DNA from: Planctomycetota bacterium
GTDB lineage: Bacteria > Planctomycetota > Phycisphaerae > Phycisphaerales > UBA1924
Assembly (NCBI GenBank): GCA_020831805.1
Contig: JAFIFX010000009.1
Coordinates: 1-64,000, forward strand
Reading direction: 5' to 3'
Length of the DNA: 64,000 bases
This document shows, piece after piece, positions 38,527 through 47,231 of the stretch. Numbering within the stretch: the stretch's first letter is position 1; each line of letters starts with the position of its first letter. Under the pieces are notes generated by a model. That model made no database searches, was not told the DNA's origin, and was given only the letters and a program-made list of their open reading frames with translations. The position numbers were made by a program, and so were the translations under genes.

Positions 38527-39179
38527 CGCGACCAGCCCTCGATCGGAGGCGGCGGTGAGCCCGTGCCGGACGATGCCCGGTTCGGGGTCTGCGGCGGGCG
38601 GTACTTCTTGCAGACCAGATAGATCTCGCGCGACACCTCACGCGTGGCGTCCGGCTTGTAAGGCTTGGCCTCGACGAAGCACCCCTTGCACCGCTTGATC
38701 AGCTCGGGCGTGCCCCCGCCCTCGAAGACCTTCATCACGCTGGCCCCGCCCCGGCGGAGCAGGGACGGCAGGCGGTCGACGACGGACTGGCACAGCCGGG
38801 CGGAGAGGAAATCGTCCCCGTGGCCGGAGGTGTCCGGGGCCATATCCGAGAAGACGGCGTCGAAGAGCTTGCCGTCGTCGCCCATCAGCAGGGTGGGATC
38901 CATGGTGGTGAAGTCCCCAACCAGCGTCCGCACCCGGCCGGGCATCGGCTCGGTGACGCGTTTGAGGTCGACCCCGACCACCTCGCCCTTCTCACCCGTC
39001 CGCTCGGCCAGGACCTGCAGCCACGAGCCCGGGGCGCATCCCAGGTCGAGCACCTTGCCCGCCCGGGGGATCACCCGGCGTTTGTCGTCGATCTCGATGA
39101 GCTTGTAGGCCGAGCGGGCGAGATACCCCTCCCGCTTGGCCTGCTTGAAGTACTTGTCGTGGAGGACGCGCTTTGGCAC
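38523..39179 (-). CDS. rlmE: Ribosomal RNA large-subunit methyltransferase E (FtsJ/RlmE)
   Basis: 2'-O-methylates U2552 in the 23S A-loop using AdoMet. The 218-residue protein shows the K-D-K-E tetrad of the family: Lys in YLARSAYKL, Asp in AVFSDMAPDTSGH, Lys in ASVMKVFEGG, and Glu in VSREIYLVCKK. The AdoMet site is KVLDLGCAPGSW. GTG at 39179 is the best start. The downstream BatA-like gene overlaps its end. The last 20 residues are a Pro/Ser-rich tail of no known role. Confidence 0.92.
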   Translation of the reverse strand: MPKRVLHDKYFKQAKREGYLARSAYKLIEIDDKRRVIPRAGKVLDLGCAPGSWLQVLAERTGEKGEVVGVDLKRVTEPMPGRVRTLVGDFTTMDPTLLMGDDGKLFDAVFSDMAPDTSGHGDDFLSARLCQSVVDRLPSLLRRGGASVMKVFEGGGTPELIKRCKGCFVEAKPYKPDATREVSREIYLVCKKYRPPQTPNRASSGTGSPPPPIEGWSR

Positions 39180-39260
39180 AGGGGAGTGTAGGGGGAACAC
39201 GCCCGAACCGGCCCGGGAATCGCCCGGCCGCCTGCACCCTGCTGCCCGGGCGTCTTCGAT

Positions 39261-39404
39261 CAACCGCAGAGGACGCCGAGGGGCGAAGAGGAACGCAGAG
39301 GGACGGACAAACCGATTAATGAATCGCTCCGGCATCGCTCGGATTTCTGATTTCTGATTCTGAACCAGGACTCTGCTCTGCGCCCTCGGCGATCCTCCGC
39401 GTTG
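39261..39404. repeat. Intergenic element with imperfect inverted ends (family R5)
   Basis: The 331-base gap between rlmE and the permease holds CAACCGCAGAGGACGCCGAG at 39261 and its imperfect complement ending at 39404 (CTCGGCGATCCTCCGCGTTG). Inside is a GATTTCTGATTTCTGATTC direct repeat. Nothing coding was seen, and no promoter for the permease was clear. Confidence 0.5.
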
Positions 39405-39510
39405 GATCGTGAATCAGGGCACGATCGAGGACTCCCGCGGTCGCCAAACCGGTCGCGCGGATTCCCGCCCGGCGTGAAACCGCGCGGGCAAGGCTCCCTA
39501 CCATGGGGCC

Positions 39511-41082
39511 GTGTACCAGGCCCTCCTGACCCGGAAATATCTGACCAGCAAGGTCATGCCCCTGCTGGCGATGGCGGCGGTCACGCTCTCGGTGGCGACG
39601 ATCCTGATCACCTGGTCGGTCATGGGCGGGTTCCTCAACGCCCTGATGACCAGCGGGCGGGCCATGATCGGGGACGCGTATGTCGTCTGGCCCAATGTCG
39701 GCTTCGCCCACTACGACGACCTGGCCGAGCGGCTCGAGGCCCACCCCGACATCCACGCCGCCGCCCCGATCATCGAGACCTACGGCATGGTCAAGCTGCC
39801 CGACGACCGGGTGGAGCTGATCCAGATCAAGGGCGTGCAGGCGGACAGCTATCACCAGGTCACCGGGTTTTCCGACACGCTGTGGTGGAAGCCGCTGGAC
39901 CGCCCGACCCGCAAAGACCGCGAGGGGCGCGACATCCGCCTGGACCCGGACAACCGGCCCGCCCTGGAACGGTTCGCCGAGCACGGGCGGCGCATGGTCC
40001 GGCCCGACCCCGACACCGGCATCGAGCAGCCCGCGGGCCTGCTTGGCATCGAGGTGACCGGGATGAACCAGCGGACGACCACGGGGATCTATGTGCCGAT
40101 GAACCCGTCCCGGCGCACGGCCGACGGGGGCTACGACTTCCTCGACGAGTTCATGCCGCGGAACGGCGCGGTGGGCGTGACGGTGCTCAGCCTGGACTCG
40201 ACCGGCCGTCCGACGGACCCGGTCTCGCGGACGATCCCGATCGCCAATGAGTTCCAGACGGGGATCTACGAGGTCGATTCGGGCACGCTGATCGCGCCCC
40301 TGGACCTGGTGCAGCGGATGCTGCGGATGAACGAAGCACGCCGGATCGACCCGGAGGCCGCACGCCGCGCGCCCGACCCGTTCGACTACGACATCGACCC
40401 GGACACGGGCGAGCTGCGCCCGTTCGTGCCGGCGGCGACCCGCCCGGACCCCGCGCGGGTCACCACGGTGCTGATCCGTGGCCGCCCCGGGATGCGTCCC
40501 GAGCGGGTGGCCGAGATCGCCGCGGAGATCTATGTCGACTTCGCCAGGGACCACCGGGGCGAGGTGCCCGACGCCCACTCGATCCACATCAACACCTGGG
40601 AAGCCCGCAACCGCACGATGATCGAGGCGGTCAAGAAAGAGACCGGGCTGGTGCTCGCGGTCTTCGGGGTGATCTGCTTCACCACGGTGTTCCTGGTCCT
40701 GGCGATCTTCTGGTCCATGATCAGCGAGAAGACCAAGGACATCGGCATCCTGCGCGCGCTGGGTGCGAGCACGCCCGGGGTGGCGTGGCTGTGGCTGCGG
40801 TACGGCGCGTCCATCGGGATCGTGGGGGCCACGCTCGGGCTGGTCGCCGGCTACCTGATCGTGACGAACATCAACGCGATCCACGACTGGCTCGGCGCGC
40901 GGTTCGGTCTGTTGATCTGGGACCCGCGTGTGTACTACTTCGTGGAGATCCCGCGCGAGGTCGAGCTGCCCAAGGCGGTCATCGTGTTCGTGGTGGGCGT
41001 GCTGACCTGCGTGCTCGGGGCGTTGATCCCGGCGGTGCGCAGCGCGCGGATGGACCCGGTCAAGGCGTTGAGGTTCGAGTGA
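39511..41082 (+). CDS. ABC transporter permease, FtsX/LolC-like
   Basis: A 523-residue permease of the MacB/LolCE fold: one N-terminal helix (about 15-40), a large extracytoplasmic domain (to about 375), and three C-terminal helices. The cytoplasmic coupling segment is ISEKTKDIGILRALGASTPG and the end is VRSARMDPVKALRFE, both typical. Such transporters extract lipoproteins or export peptides and small molecules by mechanotransmission. GTG start. It overlaps the ATPase start by four bases (GTGA), which fixes their partnership. Confidence 0.9.
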   Translation: MYQALLTRKYLTSKVMPLLAMAAVTLSVATILITWSVMGGFLNALMTSGRAMIGDAYVVWPNVGFAHYDDLAERLEAHPDIHAAAPIIETYGMVKLPDDRVELIQIKGVQADSYHQVTGFSDTLWWKPLDRPTRKDREGRDIRLDPDNRPALERFAEHGRRMVRPDPDTGIEQPAGLLGIEVTGMNQRTTTGIYVPMNPSRRTADGGYDFLDEFMPRNGAVGVTVLSLDSTGRPTDPVSRTIPIANEFQTGIYEVDSGTLIAPLDLVQRMLRMNEARRIDPEAARRAPDPFDYDIDPDTGELRPFVPAATRPDPARVTTVLIRGRPGMRPERVAEIAAEIYVDFARDHRGEVPDAHSIHINTWEARNRTMIEAVKKETGLVLAVFGVICFTTVFLVLAIFWSMISEKTKDIGILRALGASTPGVAWLWLRYGASIGIVGATLGLVAGYLIVTNINAIHDWLGARFGLLIWDPRVYYFVEIPREVELPKAVIVFVVGVLTCVLGALIPAVRSARMDPVKALRFE

Positions 41083-42098
41083 ACGGTTTACCGAAAAAAT
41101 ATCTACTGCATTCTACACGCGATCGAATCGTCGAGATTGCCATTGCCATTGCTTTTGCTGTGCTCATTGGAATATCAGCCTGGACTTGGCAAGCGGGCTG
41201 GCTTCGGGTTCTTCTCCTTAGCGCGGGCACGGTAGCTTTAGTTTACTTCGTACTGTTTCCATGGAGAATATGGGCTGGAGCTAAACAGCTTTTAAAAATA
41301 GATAGATCTATGTTAGCACTTAAATCTGCTGACCTCGGGGATCATTTAATTGCTGCGCGAGACTTGCGCAAGACATACAAATTGGGCCGTGTTTCAGTAC
41401 AAGTTCTTCACGGCGTTGACTTAACCATCAAGAAGGGCGAGTGGGTTGCGATTCTCGGCGCGTCGGGCTCAGGCAAATCCACATTGCTCCACCTCTGCGG
41501 TGGTCTCGATCGAGCGGATGATGTTCGCAACGGCACGAAACAACCGTTGGTTGTTTTTGAAGGTCGAGACATTGGCACCATGGACAAACGCGAGCTGGAC
41601 CGCTACCGCGCCCGCGAGGTGGGCTTCGTGTTCCAGTTCTACCACCTCCTGCCCGAGCTGAGCGTCCTGCAGAATGTCACGGTGGGCGCGATGATCCGGC
41701 ACGGGCGCCTGGGGTACATCGGCCAGCGCCGCCAGGCCGAGGCCCGGGCGTCCGAGCTGCTTAGCGCCTTCGGGCTCGACCACCGGCTGCGCCACCGCCC
41801 GGCCGAACTCTCCGGCGGCGAACGCCAGCGGGTGGCCATCGCGCGGGCCCTGATCAACGGGCCCCGCCTGCTGCTGGCCGACGAACCGACCGGCAACCTG
41901 GACCGTACCACCGGGGACGCCATCCTCGACGCCCTGGCCGACCTGCGGGCCGGGTCCGGGCTGACCGTGCTCATGGTCACCCACGACGAGCGGGTCGCCG
42001 AGCGGGCTGATCGGGTGATCCGCCTCGTGGATGGGCGTGTGGTCGAGGCCGCCCCCATGACCGGGGGATCCGTCGTCCCGGCGAAGTCGCTAGACTAA
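41079..42098 (+). CDS. ABC transporter ATPase with N-terminal membrane helices
   Basis: A 339-residue protein: two membrane helices (about residues 18-60) fused to a LolD/MacB-type ATPase. Walker A is GASGSGKST, the Q-loop VFQFYHLLPELSVLQNV, signature LSGGERQRVAIARAL, Walker [13 protein letters not shown], and the His switch VTHDE. The membrane extension is not normal for this subfamily. Bases 41083 to about 41580 are far less GC-rich and use different codons from the rest of the gene and its neighbours, with an abrupt change back near 41585. This suggests a chimeric gene. Partner of the 39511 permease. Confidence 0.88.
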   Translation: MNGLPKKYLLHSTRDRIVEIAIAIAFAVLIGISAWTWQAGWLRVLLLSAGTVALVYFVLFPWRIWAGAKQLLKIDRSMLALKSADLGDHLIAARDLRKTYKLGRVSVQVLHGVDLTIKKGEWVAILGASGSGKSTLLHLCGGLDRADDVRNGTKQPLVVFEGRDIGTMDKRELDRYRAREVGFVFQFYHLLPELSVLQNVTVGAMIRHGRLGYIGQRRQAEARASELLSAFGLDHRLRHRPAELSGGERQRVAIARALINGPRLLLADEPTGNLDRTTGDAILDALADLRAGSGLTVLMVTHDERVAERADRVIRLVDGRVVEAAPMTGGSVVPAKSLD

Positions 42099-42162
42099 AC
42101 TTGTGTTCGCAAACCGGGGCCGATCCCGCCAGGGGCGGCCCGGCACAGGAATCCACCACGAG

Positions 42163-43026
42163 ATGACCCCTGTCCGGACCGACATCCAAGAGCCCACCCA
42201 AGGCCCGGCGGCCGAGCCCTCCCGCTCCGTCGTCACCCTCAAAAGCCCGACCGGCACCGCGATCAAGGCCGATGTCGTCCAGTCAGGTATCGGGCCCAAG
42301 GTCATCTTCCTCCACGGGCTCGTCGGTCTGAACGAGCACTGGGAAGATGTCGTCCGGCGCATCAAGCACAAGGCCCACTGCACCACGCTGGAACTGCCCC
42401 TGCTGGAACTGCGCGGGGATGACTGCTCGCTCTGGTCCGTGGTCGACATGACCACCCAGTTCCTCGACGAGCATACCGACGGGCCCGCCGTGCTGGTGGG
42501 CAACTCCTTCGGCGGGCATGTGGCCCTGCGGATCGCGCACGCCCGGCCCGACCTGGTCCGCGCGTTGATCCTGGCGGGGTCCTCGGGGCTGATCGAGCGG
42601 ACGATGGTCAAGGGCGCGCCGGTCCGGCCCAGCCGCGAGTGGCTGGAAGAAAAAATCGGCGAGCTGTTCTACGACAAGTCCGCCATGAACCCCGGCGATG
42701 TGGATCGCGCCCACAAGCTGCTCAACGAGCGTGGCGGGGCGCGGGCGATGGTCAAGCTGTCGAAGACCGCCCGGCGCGACAACATGACCGATGACCTCGG
42801 CGACATCGCCTGCCCGACGCTGCTGATCTGGGGCAGGCAGGACATCGTCACGCCGCCCAGCGCGGGCCAGGGCTTCACGGAACTCATGCCCGACGCCCGG
42901 ATCGTCTGGCTCGACGGGTGCGGGCACGCTCCCATGCTTGAGTCCCCGGTGCCCTTCGCCCAGTCCGTCATGGACTTCCTCGATGAACTCGACCAGCGCG
43001 GCATCCCCCGGAGCAACCCGAGGTGA
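42163..43026 (+). CDS. Alpha/beta hydrolase
   Basis: A 287-residue alpha/beta-hydrolase. The nucleophile elbow is GNSFGG, with oxyanion-hole HGLVGL, the acid Asp in LLIWGRQDIVTPP, and the catalytic His in GCGHAPMLE. It probably cleaves an ester or amide; the substrate is unknown. An alternative GTG start at 42103, only four bases after the ATPase stop, would add 20 residues. The stop overlaps the GH3 start (GTGA), so the hydrolase and the acyl-adenylating enzyme are translated together. Confidence 0.87.
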   Translation: MTPVRTDIQEPTQGPAAEPSRSVVTLKSPTGTAIKADVVQSGIGPKVIFLHGLVGLNEHWEDVVRRIKHKAHCTTLELPLLELRGDDCSLWSVVDMTTQFLDEHTDGPAVLVGNSFGGHVALRIAHARPDLVRALILAGSSGLIERTMVKGAPVRPSREWLEEKIGELFYDKSAMNPGDVDRAHKLLNERGGARAMVKLSKTARRDNMTDDLGDIACPTLLIWGRQDIVTPPSAGQGFTELMPDARIVWLDGCGHAPMLESPVPFAQSVMDFLDELDQRGIPRSNPR

Positions 43027-44768
43027 CCCCCCCTACCGCCCACGCCGCGGCCACCGCGACGCACGCGGATCAGGCCCCGGCCCCCCAGCCCTCCCCCGCA
43101 CCCACGCCCGACGGGCCGTCGTCGGCCACGACCCTTGTCGGCCACGGCCTGGCCCTGCGCGTCGCACGCCGACGGCGCAAGCTGGCCAACCTGCGCTGGT
43201 GGCAGCGCAACACCGCGCCCGTCCAGCTCCGCGAGCTGACCCGCCTTATGAGCGCCGGCTCGTTCTGCGCGTTCGGACGCGACCGCCATTTCGAGCGCAT
43301 CCTGGGCATGCCCGACCCGCTGGAGCGGTACAAGGCCTTCACCAAGGCCGTGCCCATCGCCGACTGGTACGCCTTCAAGGACGACATCGCCCGCATGCGC
43401 GAGGGCGGCGAGCGCGGCGTCCTCTGGCCCGGGCTGGTCACCCGCTTCGCCCAGACCAGCGGCACCACCGCCGGCGAGAAGTTCATCCCCGTCTCCGATG
43501 AGATGATGAAGGGCAACTACCTGGCCTCGCTGGACATCTTCGCCCACCTGATCAACCGGGGCGTGTCGCCCGCACGCCTGATGGGCGGGCGGTGCCTGTT
43601 CCTGGGCGGGTCGAGCGATCTGGAATACAACGAGCACGGCATCGCCACCGGCGACCTGTCGGGGCTGGTCACGCCGCTGATCCGCTGGCCGCTGAGCAAG
43701 ATCTACTCGCCCGGGCCGAAGATCGCCCTGATGAGCGACTGGCCGGCCAAGATCGAGGCGATGGCCAATCTGACCATCGACCAGGACATCCGGTTCATCT
43801 CCGGCATGCCCTCGTGGGCGATGGTGCTGATCGACCGGGTGGTCGAGCTGGCCAAGGAACGCGGCAAGGACGCGTCCTGCGCCCGGGATGTCTGGCCGAA
43901 CCTGGAGGTCTTCGTCCACGGCGGGGTCAAGTACACGCCCTTCCTGCCGCGGATGTGCCGGGCGTTCTCGGGCGATCCGCTGATCGACTTCCCCTGCCGC
44001 CACGAGCTGTACCCCGCCAGCGAGGGCTTCATCGCCATGCAGGACCGCACGGGCGACCCGGGCATGCGCCTGCTGACCGACAACGGCATCTTCTACGAGT
44101 TCGTGCCCCTCGAACGCATCAACGACGCCGAGCCGGAGGCCTTCCCCTGCTGGGCGGTGGAGAAGGGCCAGAAGTATGTCGTCATCATGACGACCAACGC
44201 CGGCCTCTGGCGGTACAACATCGGGGATGTCGTCGAGTTCGACACGATCCCCGGCGGGCCGGACGGAGCGGGGGGGGGCGGCGAGGGGCCCTGCCGCCTG
44301 CGGATCGTCGGGCGACACCGGCACTTCATCAACGCCTTCGGCGAGAACCTCATCGTCGAGCACATCGAGCACGGCGTGGCCGAGGCCGCCCGGGCTACGG
44401 GCGTCGAGCACGGTGAGTTCACCGCCGCCCCGGTCTACCCCACCGAGACCACCCGCGCCGGGCTGGAGCTGGCCATCGAGCTGCCCGAGGGCATCCCCCC
44501 CGAGACGCTCGAACGCTTCCGCGAGGTGTTCGACGCGGCGGTCAAGGCCGTCAATGTGGACTACACCACCAAAAGGACCGACTCGCTGGGCATGCAGCCG
44601 CCCACGCTGACCCCCCTGCCGATGGGCGCTTTCCACAGGTGGCTCGATTCGCAGGGCAAGCTCGGCGGGCAGCATAAGTGCCCCCGCTGCGCCAACCACC
44701 GCGACATCATCGAGCCGCTGGCGGCAATGGGTCGGTCGGCACGCCCCGGTCCGGGTGCCATCGGTTGA
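43023..44768 (+). CDS. GH3-family acyl-adenylate/amide synthetase
   Basis: A 581-residue member of the GH3 superfamily. In plants it activates carboxylic acids with ATP and joins them to amino acids. Three nucleotide motifs are visible: QTSGTTAGEKFIP at 144-156, YPASEGF at 330-336, and TNAGLWRYNIGDVVE near 391-405. A late CPRC motif (GQHKCPRCANHRD) may bind metal. The substrate in this bacterium is unknown. It is coupled to an alpha/beta hydrolase and follows an ABC exporter pair. The stop codon lies inside an R1 repeat, so the last dozen residues are repeat-encoded. Confidence 0.85.
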   Translation: MTPPTAHAAATATHADQAPAPQPSPAPTPDGPSSATTLVGHGLALRVARRRRKLANLRWWQRNTAPVQLRELTRLMSAGSFCAFGRDRHFERILGMPDPLERYKAFTKAVPIADWYAFKDDIARMREGGERGVLWPGLVTRFAQTSGTTAGEKFIPVSDEMMKGNYLASLDIFAHLINRGVSPARLMGGRCLFLGGSSDLEYNEHGIATGDLSGLVTPLIRWPLSKIYSPGPKIALMSDWPAKIEAMANLTIDQDIRFISGMPSWAMVLIDRVVELAKERGKDASCARDVWPNLEVFVHGGVKYTPFLPRMCRAFSGDPLIDFPCRHELYPASEGFIAMQDRTGDPGMRLLTDNGIFYEFVPLERINDAEPEAFPCWAVEKGQKYVVIMTTNAGLWRYNIGDVVEFDTIPGGPDGAGGGGEGPCRLRIVGRHRHFINAFGENLIVEHIEHGVAEAARATGVEHGEFTAAPVYPTETTRAGLELAIELPEGIPPETLERFREVFDAAVKAVNVDYTTKRTDSLGMQPPTLTPLPMGAFHRWLDSQGKLGGQHKCPRCANHRDIIEPLAAMGRSARPGPGAIG

Positions 44769-44793
44769 CCCGAAGGGCAACCGATGCCGGCAC
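44754..44793. repeat. R1 palindrome overlapping the GH3 stop
   Basis: GGTGCCATCGGTTG pairs with CAACCGATGCCGGCAC around ACCCGAAGGG. The GH3 TGA lies within it. Confidence 0.75.
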
Positions 44794-44859
44794 GAGGTAC
44801 GACGCAAAGATCACAAAGCGTTTTCGGACCAATACTTGCGCATGTTTCCCGATTCCGGC

Positions 44860-44888
44860 TTGACACACGGGGCTGGATAGGCGACAAT
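44860..44888 (+). promoter_or_regulatory. Strong promoter of the DUF2339 gene
   Basis: TTGACA, a 17-base spacer and GACAAT, 38 bases before the start codon. This is the best consensus match in the window. Confidence 0.7.
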
Positions 44889-44908
44889 AGTTAGCAAGTG
44901 CTAACTAT
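44887..44908. promoter_or_regulatory. 22-bp perfect palindromic operator
   Basis: ATAGTTAGCA, the two bases AG, and TGCTAACTAT form a perfect dyad. It overlaps the end of the -10 element and the expected transcription start, the usual place for a dimeric repressor site. The TTAGCA/TGCTAA half-sites recall CIRCE, but the nine-base spacer of CIRCE is absent. The regulator is unknown. Confidence 0.75.
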
Positions 44909-44925
44909 CTGCTGAGGGAATCCCC

Positions 44926-47187
44926 ATGTTTGCGGAACACCACGATGTGATCGACCGGATCGAGCGGCTCGAACGACGCGTGTCGGCGTTGGAAGCCGGG
45001 GCCGCCCCGGCCCCCGCGGCGACTGGCCCGGTCGCCGCCGCGGGTCCGGCCAGCGATGCGCGGCCGGCGATACCGGCAGCGCCCGCGCCGGAGGACGCGG
45101 CGGGCGGACCGGGACGCAAGGCGGTGCCGGCGTGGATCACGGGGGGCTCGCCGGCCGCGGTGCCGGCGCGTCCAAAGATGACGCCACCGGCGGGTTCGCC
45201 GGGCGCGGCACCGGCGCGCCCGAAGATGGACCCGCGCCCCGGCGGGTCGGTCGAGGAGCTGATCGGGGGCAAGTGGTTCCTGGTGCTGGGCGCGCTGATC
45301 GTGGTCGCCGGGGTGGGGTTCTTCCTGAAACTCGCGTACGACCAGGGGTGGATCACGGGGATCCCGCCGGCGTGGCGGTGCGTGGTGTCGGGGCTGTTCG
45401 GCGCGGCGTTGCTGGGCGCGGGGCAGGTGACGCGGTCCCGCCTGGGCGCGTTCGCGTCGGTGGGGTTCACGGCGGCCGGGCTCGGGGTGCTGTACGCCAC
45501 GGCGTACGCGGCGTACGGCTACTTCGGCCTGGCGGGGCCGGGGGCGGCGTTCGCGATGCTGGCGGGCGTGGCGGCGCTGGGGCTGGTTATCGCGCTGAAG
45601 CAGGGCTCGGTGACGCTCGGCGTGCTGGCGGTGCTGGGCGGGTATCTGACGCCGCTGATCCTGGCCGACGCGGACAGCCCGGCGTGGGCGCTGCCGGCCT
45701 ACCTAATGACGCTGCTGCTGGTCGCCTCGGCGCTGGCGCTGCGGGCGACCCGCTTCCAGGCGCTGGCCTCGCTGGCGTGGTGGGGCACGGTGCTGATCGG
45801 CGCGGGGTGGACGCTGTCGCGGATGGACGAGGCCCCGGCGCTGGCGCTGGTCTTCGTCGGCGCGGCGTGGGCGGTCATGCAGGGCGTCGGCACGCGGGTG
45901 AACGCGGGGTCGGCGTGGAAGGCGGCGGGCAGGGCGTGGCCCGCATTCGCCAGCCTGAGCACCACGCTGTGGGCGCTCGGCCTGGGCCTGGTGGTGATGG
46001 ACGACTGGGGCGTGATGCGCCTGTGGACCGTGCCCGCGGCGCTGGCGGCAGCGACGCTGGCGGGCGGCATGGCGCTGGCGGGGATGCTGCGGGTGCTGAC
46101 CGACACGCCCCGCACGATGCCGGAGACGGTGGGCGCCTCGCTGACAGCGCAGGGCGGGGCGATGCTGCCCGTCGCGCTGCTGATGGGCCTCCAGACGCAG
46201 GGCGCGACGATCGGCGTGTTCGTGGCGTTGGGCATGGCGGCGGCGTTCGCGGGCCGGTGGGTGCGGGCGCTGTCGCTGGCGTGGTACGGCGCGGCGATGC
46301 TGGGCATCGCGTCGTTGGTCCTGCTCGCATCGTTCGAAGGTACGCTGCACGCGGGCAACGCGAACGCCGTCGGGCTGGTGTTCACCTGGTGGACGCTGCT
46401 GGCGGTGTTGACCGGGCTGGGCGCGATGGTCTCGGCGGCGTTGGCGCGGGCCGGTGCGGACAAGCCCTCGGCGTCGGCCGACGCGCTGGCCGCGCTCCTG
46501 GTGATCGGCGGGTCGGTGCTCCTGGCCGGGTCGGTGCTGCACGCCGATGCGACCGCGACCGGCGTGCTGCTCGCGTACCTGGTGTTCGGGACATGCGCGC
46601 TGGGTGCGGCAAGGGCGACGGGGCCGCAGTGGGCCGGCACGGTCGGGCTTTTCTTCGCATCACTGAGCGTCATGGCGTGGATCGTGGGGTTCGTCCAGGC
46701 CGGGTGGTTCACGGCACGGTTTGACCGGCCCGCGCTGCTGCACCCGGGGCTGCTGTGGAGCGTGCCGGTGGCGTCGCTGTGGATCGGCTGGGGCGCGGTG
46801 CTGGCACGGAGCGCGGTGGACGCCGCACGCCGGGCGCGGGTGCCGGTGTGGATCGTCGGGGCGGCTCTGCTGCTGGTCTCGACCACGCTCGAGACGGCGC
46901 GGGTGGCGGAGATGATTACGAAAGACCCGACGGCGCAATCCGGCTCGGTGTCGCTGTGGTGGGCAGCGCTCGGGGCGGCGGCGCTGGCGATCGGCTTCGC
47001 CCGTCGGGTGGCGTGGCTGCGCTACACGGGCATCGGGCTGCTGCTGGCGACGGCGGGCAAGGTGCTCACCTGGGACCTTGCCCAAGTCAGCCCGGTGGTG
47101 CGGGTGGCGTCGTTCATCGTGACGGGGCTGGTGCTGCTGGTGGTCGCGGCGTGGTATCTGCGGGCGGGGAAGCGCGAGCGGGTGTAG
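44926..47187 (+). CDS. DUF2339 polytopic membrane protein
   Basis: A 753-residue protein. The start is a short coiled coil (DVIDRIERLERRVSALEAG) followed by a long Ala/Pro/Gly-rich linker to about 108. About 20 or more membrane helices then fill the rest, with EELIGGKWFLVLGALIVVAG and GWITGIPPAWRCVV near the entrance as in DUF2339 proteins. No enzyme motif is visible, and the family has no settled function. A strong promoter with a palindromic operator precedes it, so it is probably repressed under some condition. GAGGG ribosome-binding site. Confidence 0.85.
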   Translation: MFAEHHDVIDRIERLERRVSALEAGAAPAPAATGPVAAAGPASDARPAIPAAPAPEDAAGGPGRKAVPAWITGGSPAAVPARPKMTPPAGSPGAAPARPKMDPRPGGSVEELIGGKWFLVLGALIVVAGVGFFLKLAYDQGWITGIPPAWRCVVSGLFGAALLGAGQVTRSRLGAFASVGFTAAGLGVLYATAYAAYGYFGLAGPGAAFAMLAGVAALGLVIALKQGSVTLGVLAVLGGYLTPLILADADSPAWALPAYLMTLLLVASALALRATRFQALASLAWWGTVLIGAGWTLSRMDEAPALALVFVGAAWAVMQGVGTRVNAGSAWKAAGRAWPAFASLSTTLWALGLGLVVMDDWGVMRLWTVPAALAAATLAGGMALAGMLRVLTDTPRTMPETVGASLTAQGGAMLPVALLMGLQTQGATIGVFVALGMAAAFAGRWVRALSLAWYGAAMLGIASLVLLASFEGTLHAGNANAVGLVFTWWTLLAVLTGLGAMVSAALARAGADKPSASADALAALLVIGGSVLLAGSVLHADATATGVLLAYLVFGTCALGAARATGPQWAGTVGLFFASLSVMAWIVGFVQAGWFTARFDRPALLHPGLLWSVPVASLWIGWGAVLARSAVDAARRARVPVWIVGAALLLVSTTLETARVAEMITKDPTAQSGSVSLWWAALGAAALAIGFARRVAWLRYTGIGLLLATAGKVLTWDLAQVSPVVRVASFIVTGLVLLVVAAWYLRAGKRERV

Positions 47188-47191
47188 GGGA

Positions 47192-47228
47192 GGGCACCGG
47201 TTGCCCTTCGGGTCAACCGGTGGCACCC
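47192..47228. repeat. R1 palindrome after the DUF2339 gene
   Basis: GGGCACCGGTTGCCCTTCGG with its complement to 47228, beginning five bases after the DUF2339 stop and ending just before the convergent gene's stop. Confidence 0.75.
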
Positions 47229-47231
47229 GGC

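Noticed and set aside
44887-44908. CIRCE (HrcA) element
   Set aside because: The half-sites resemble TTAGCA/TGCTAA, but CIRCE needs a nine-base spacer and sits before chaperone genes. Here the spacer is two bases and the gene is DUF2339.
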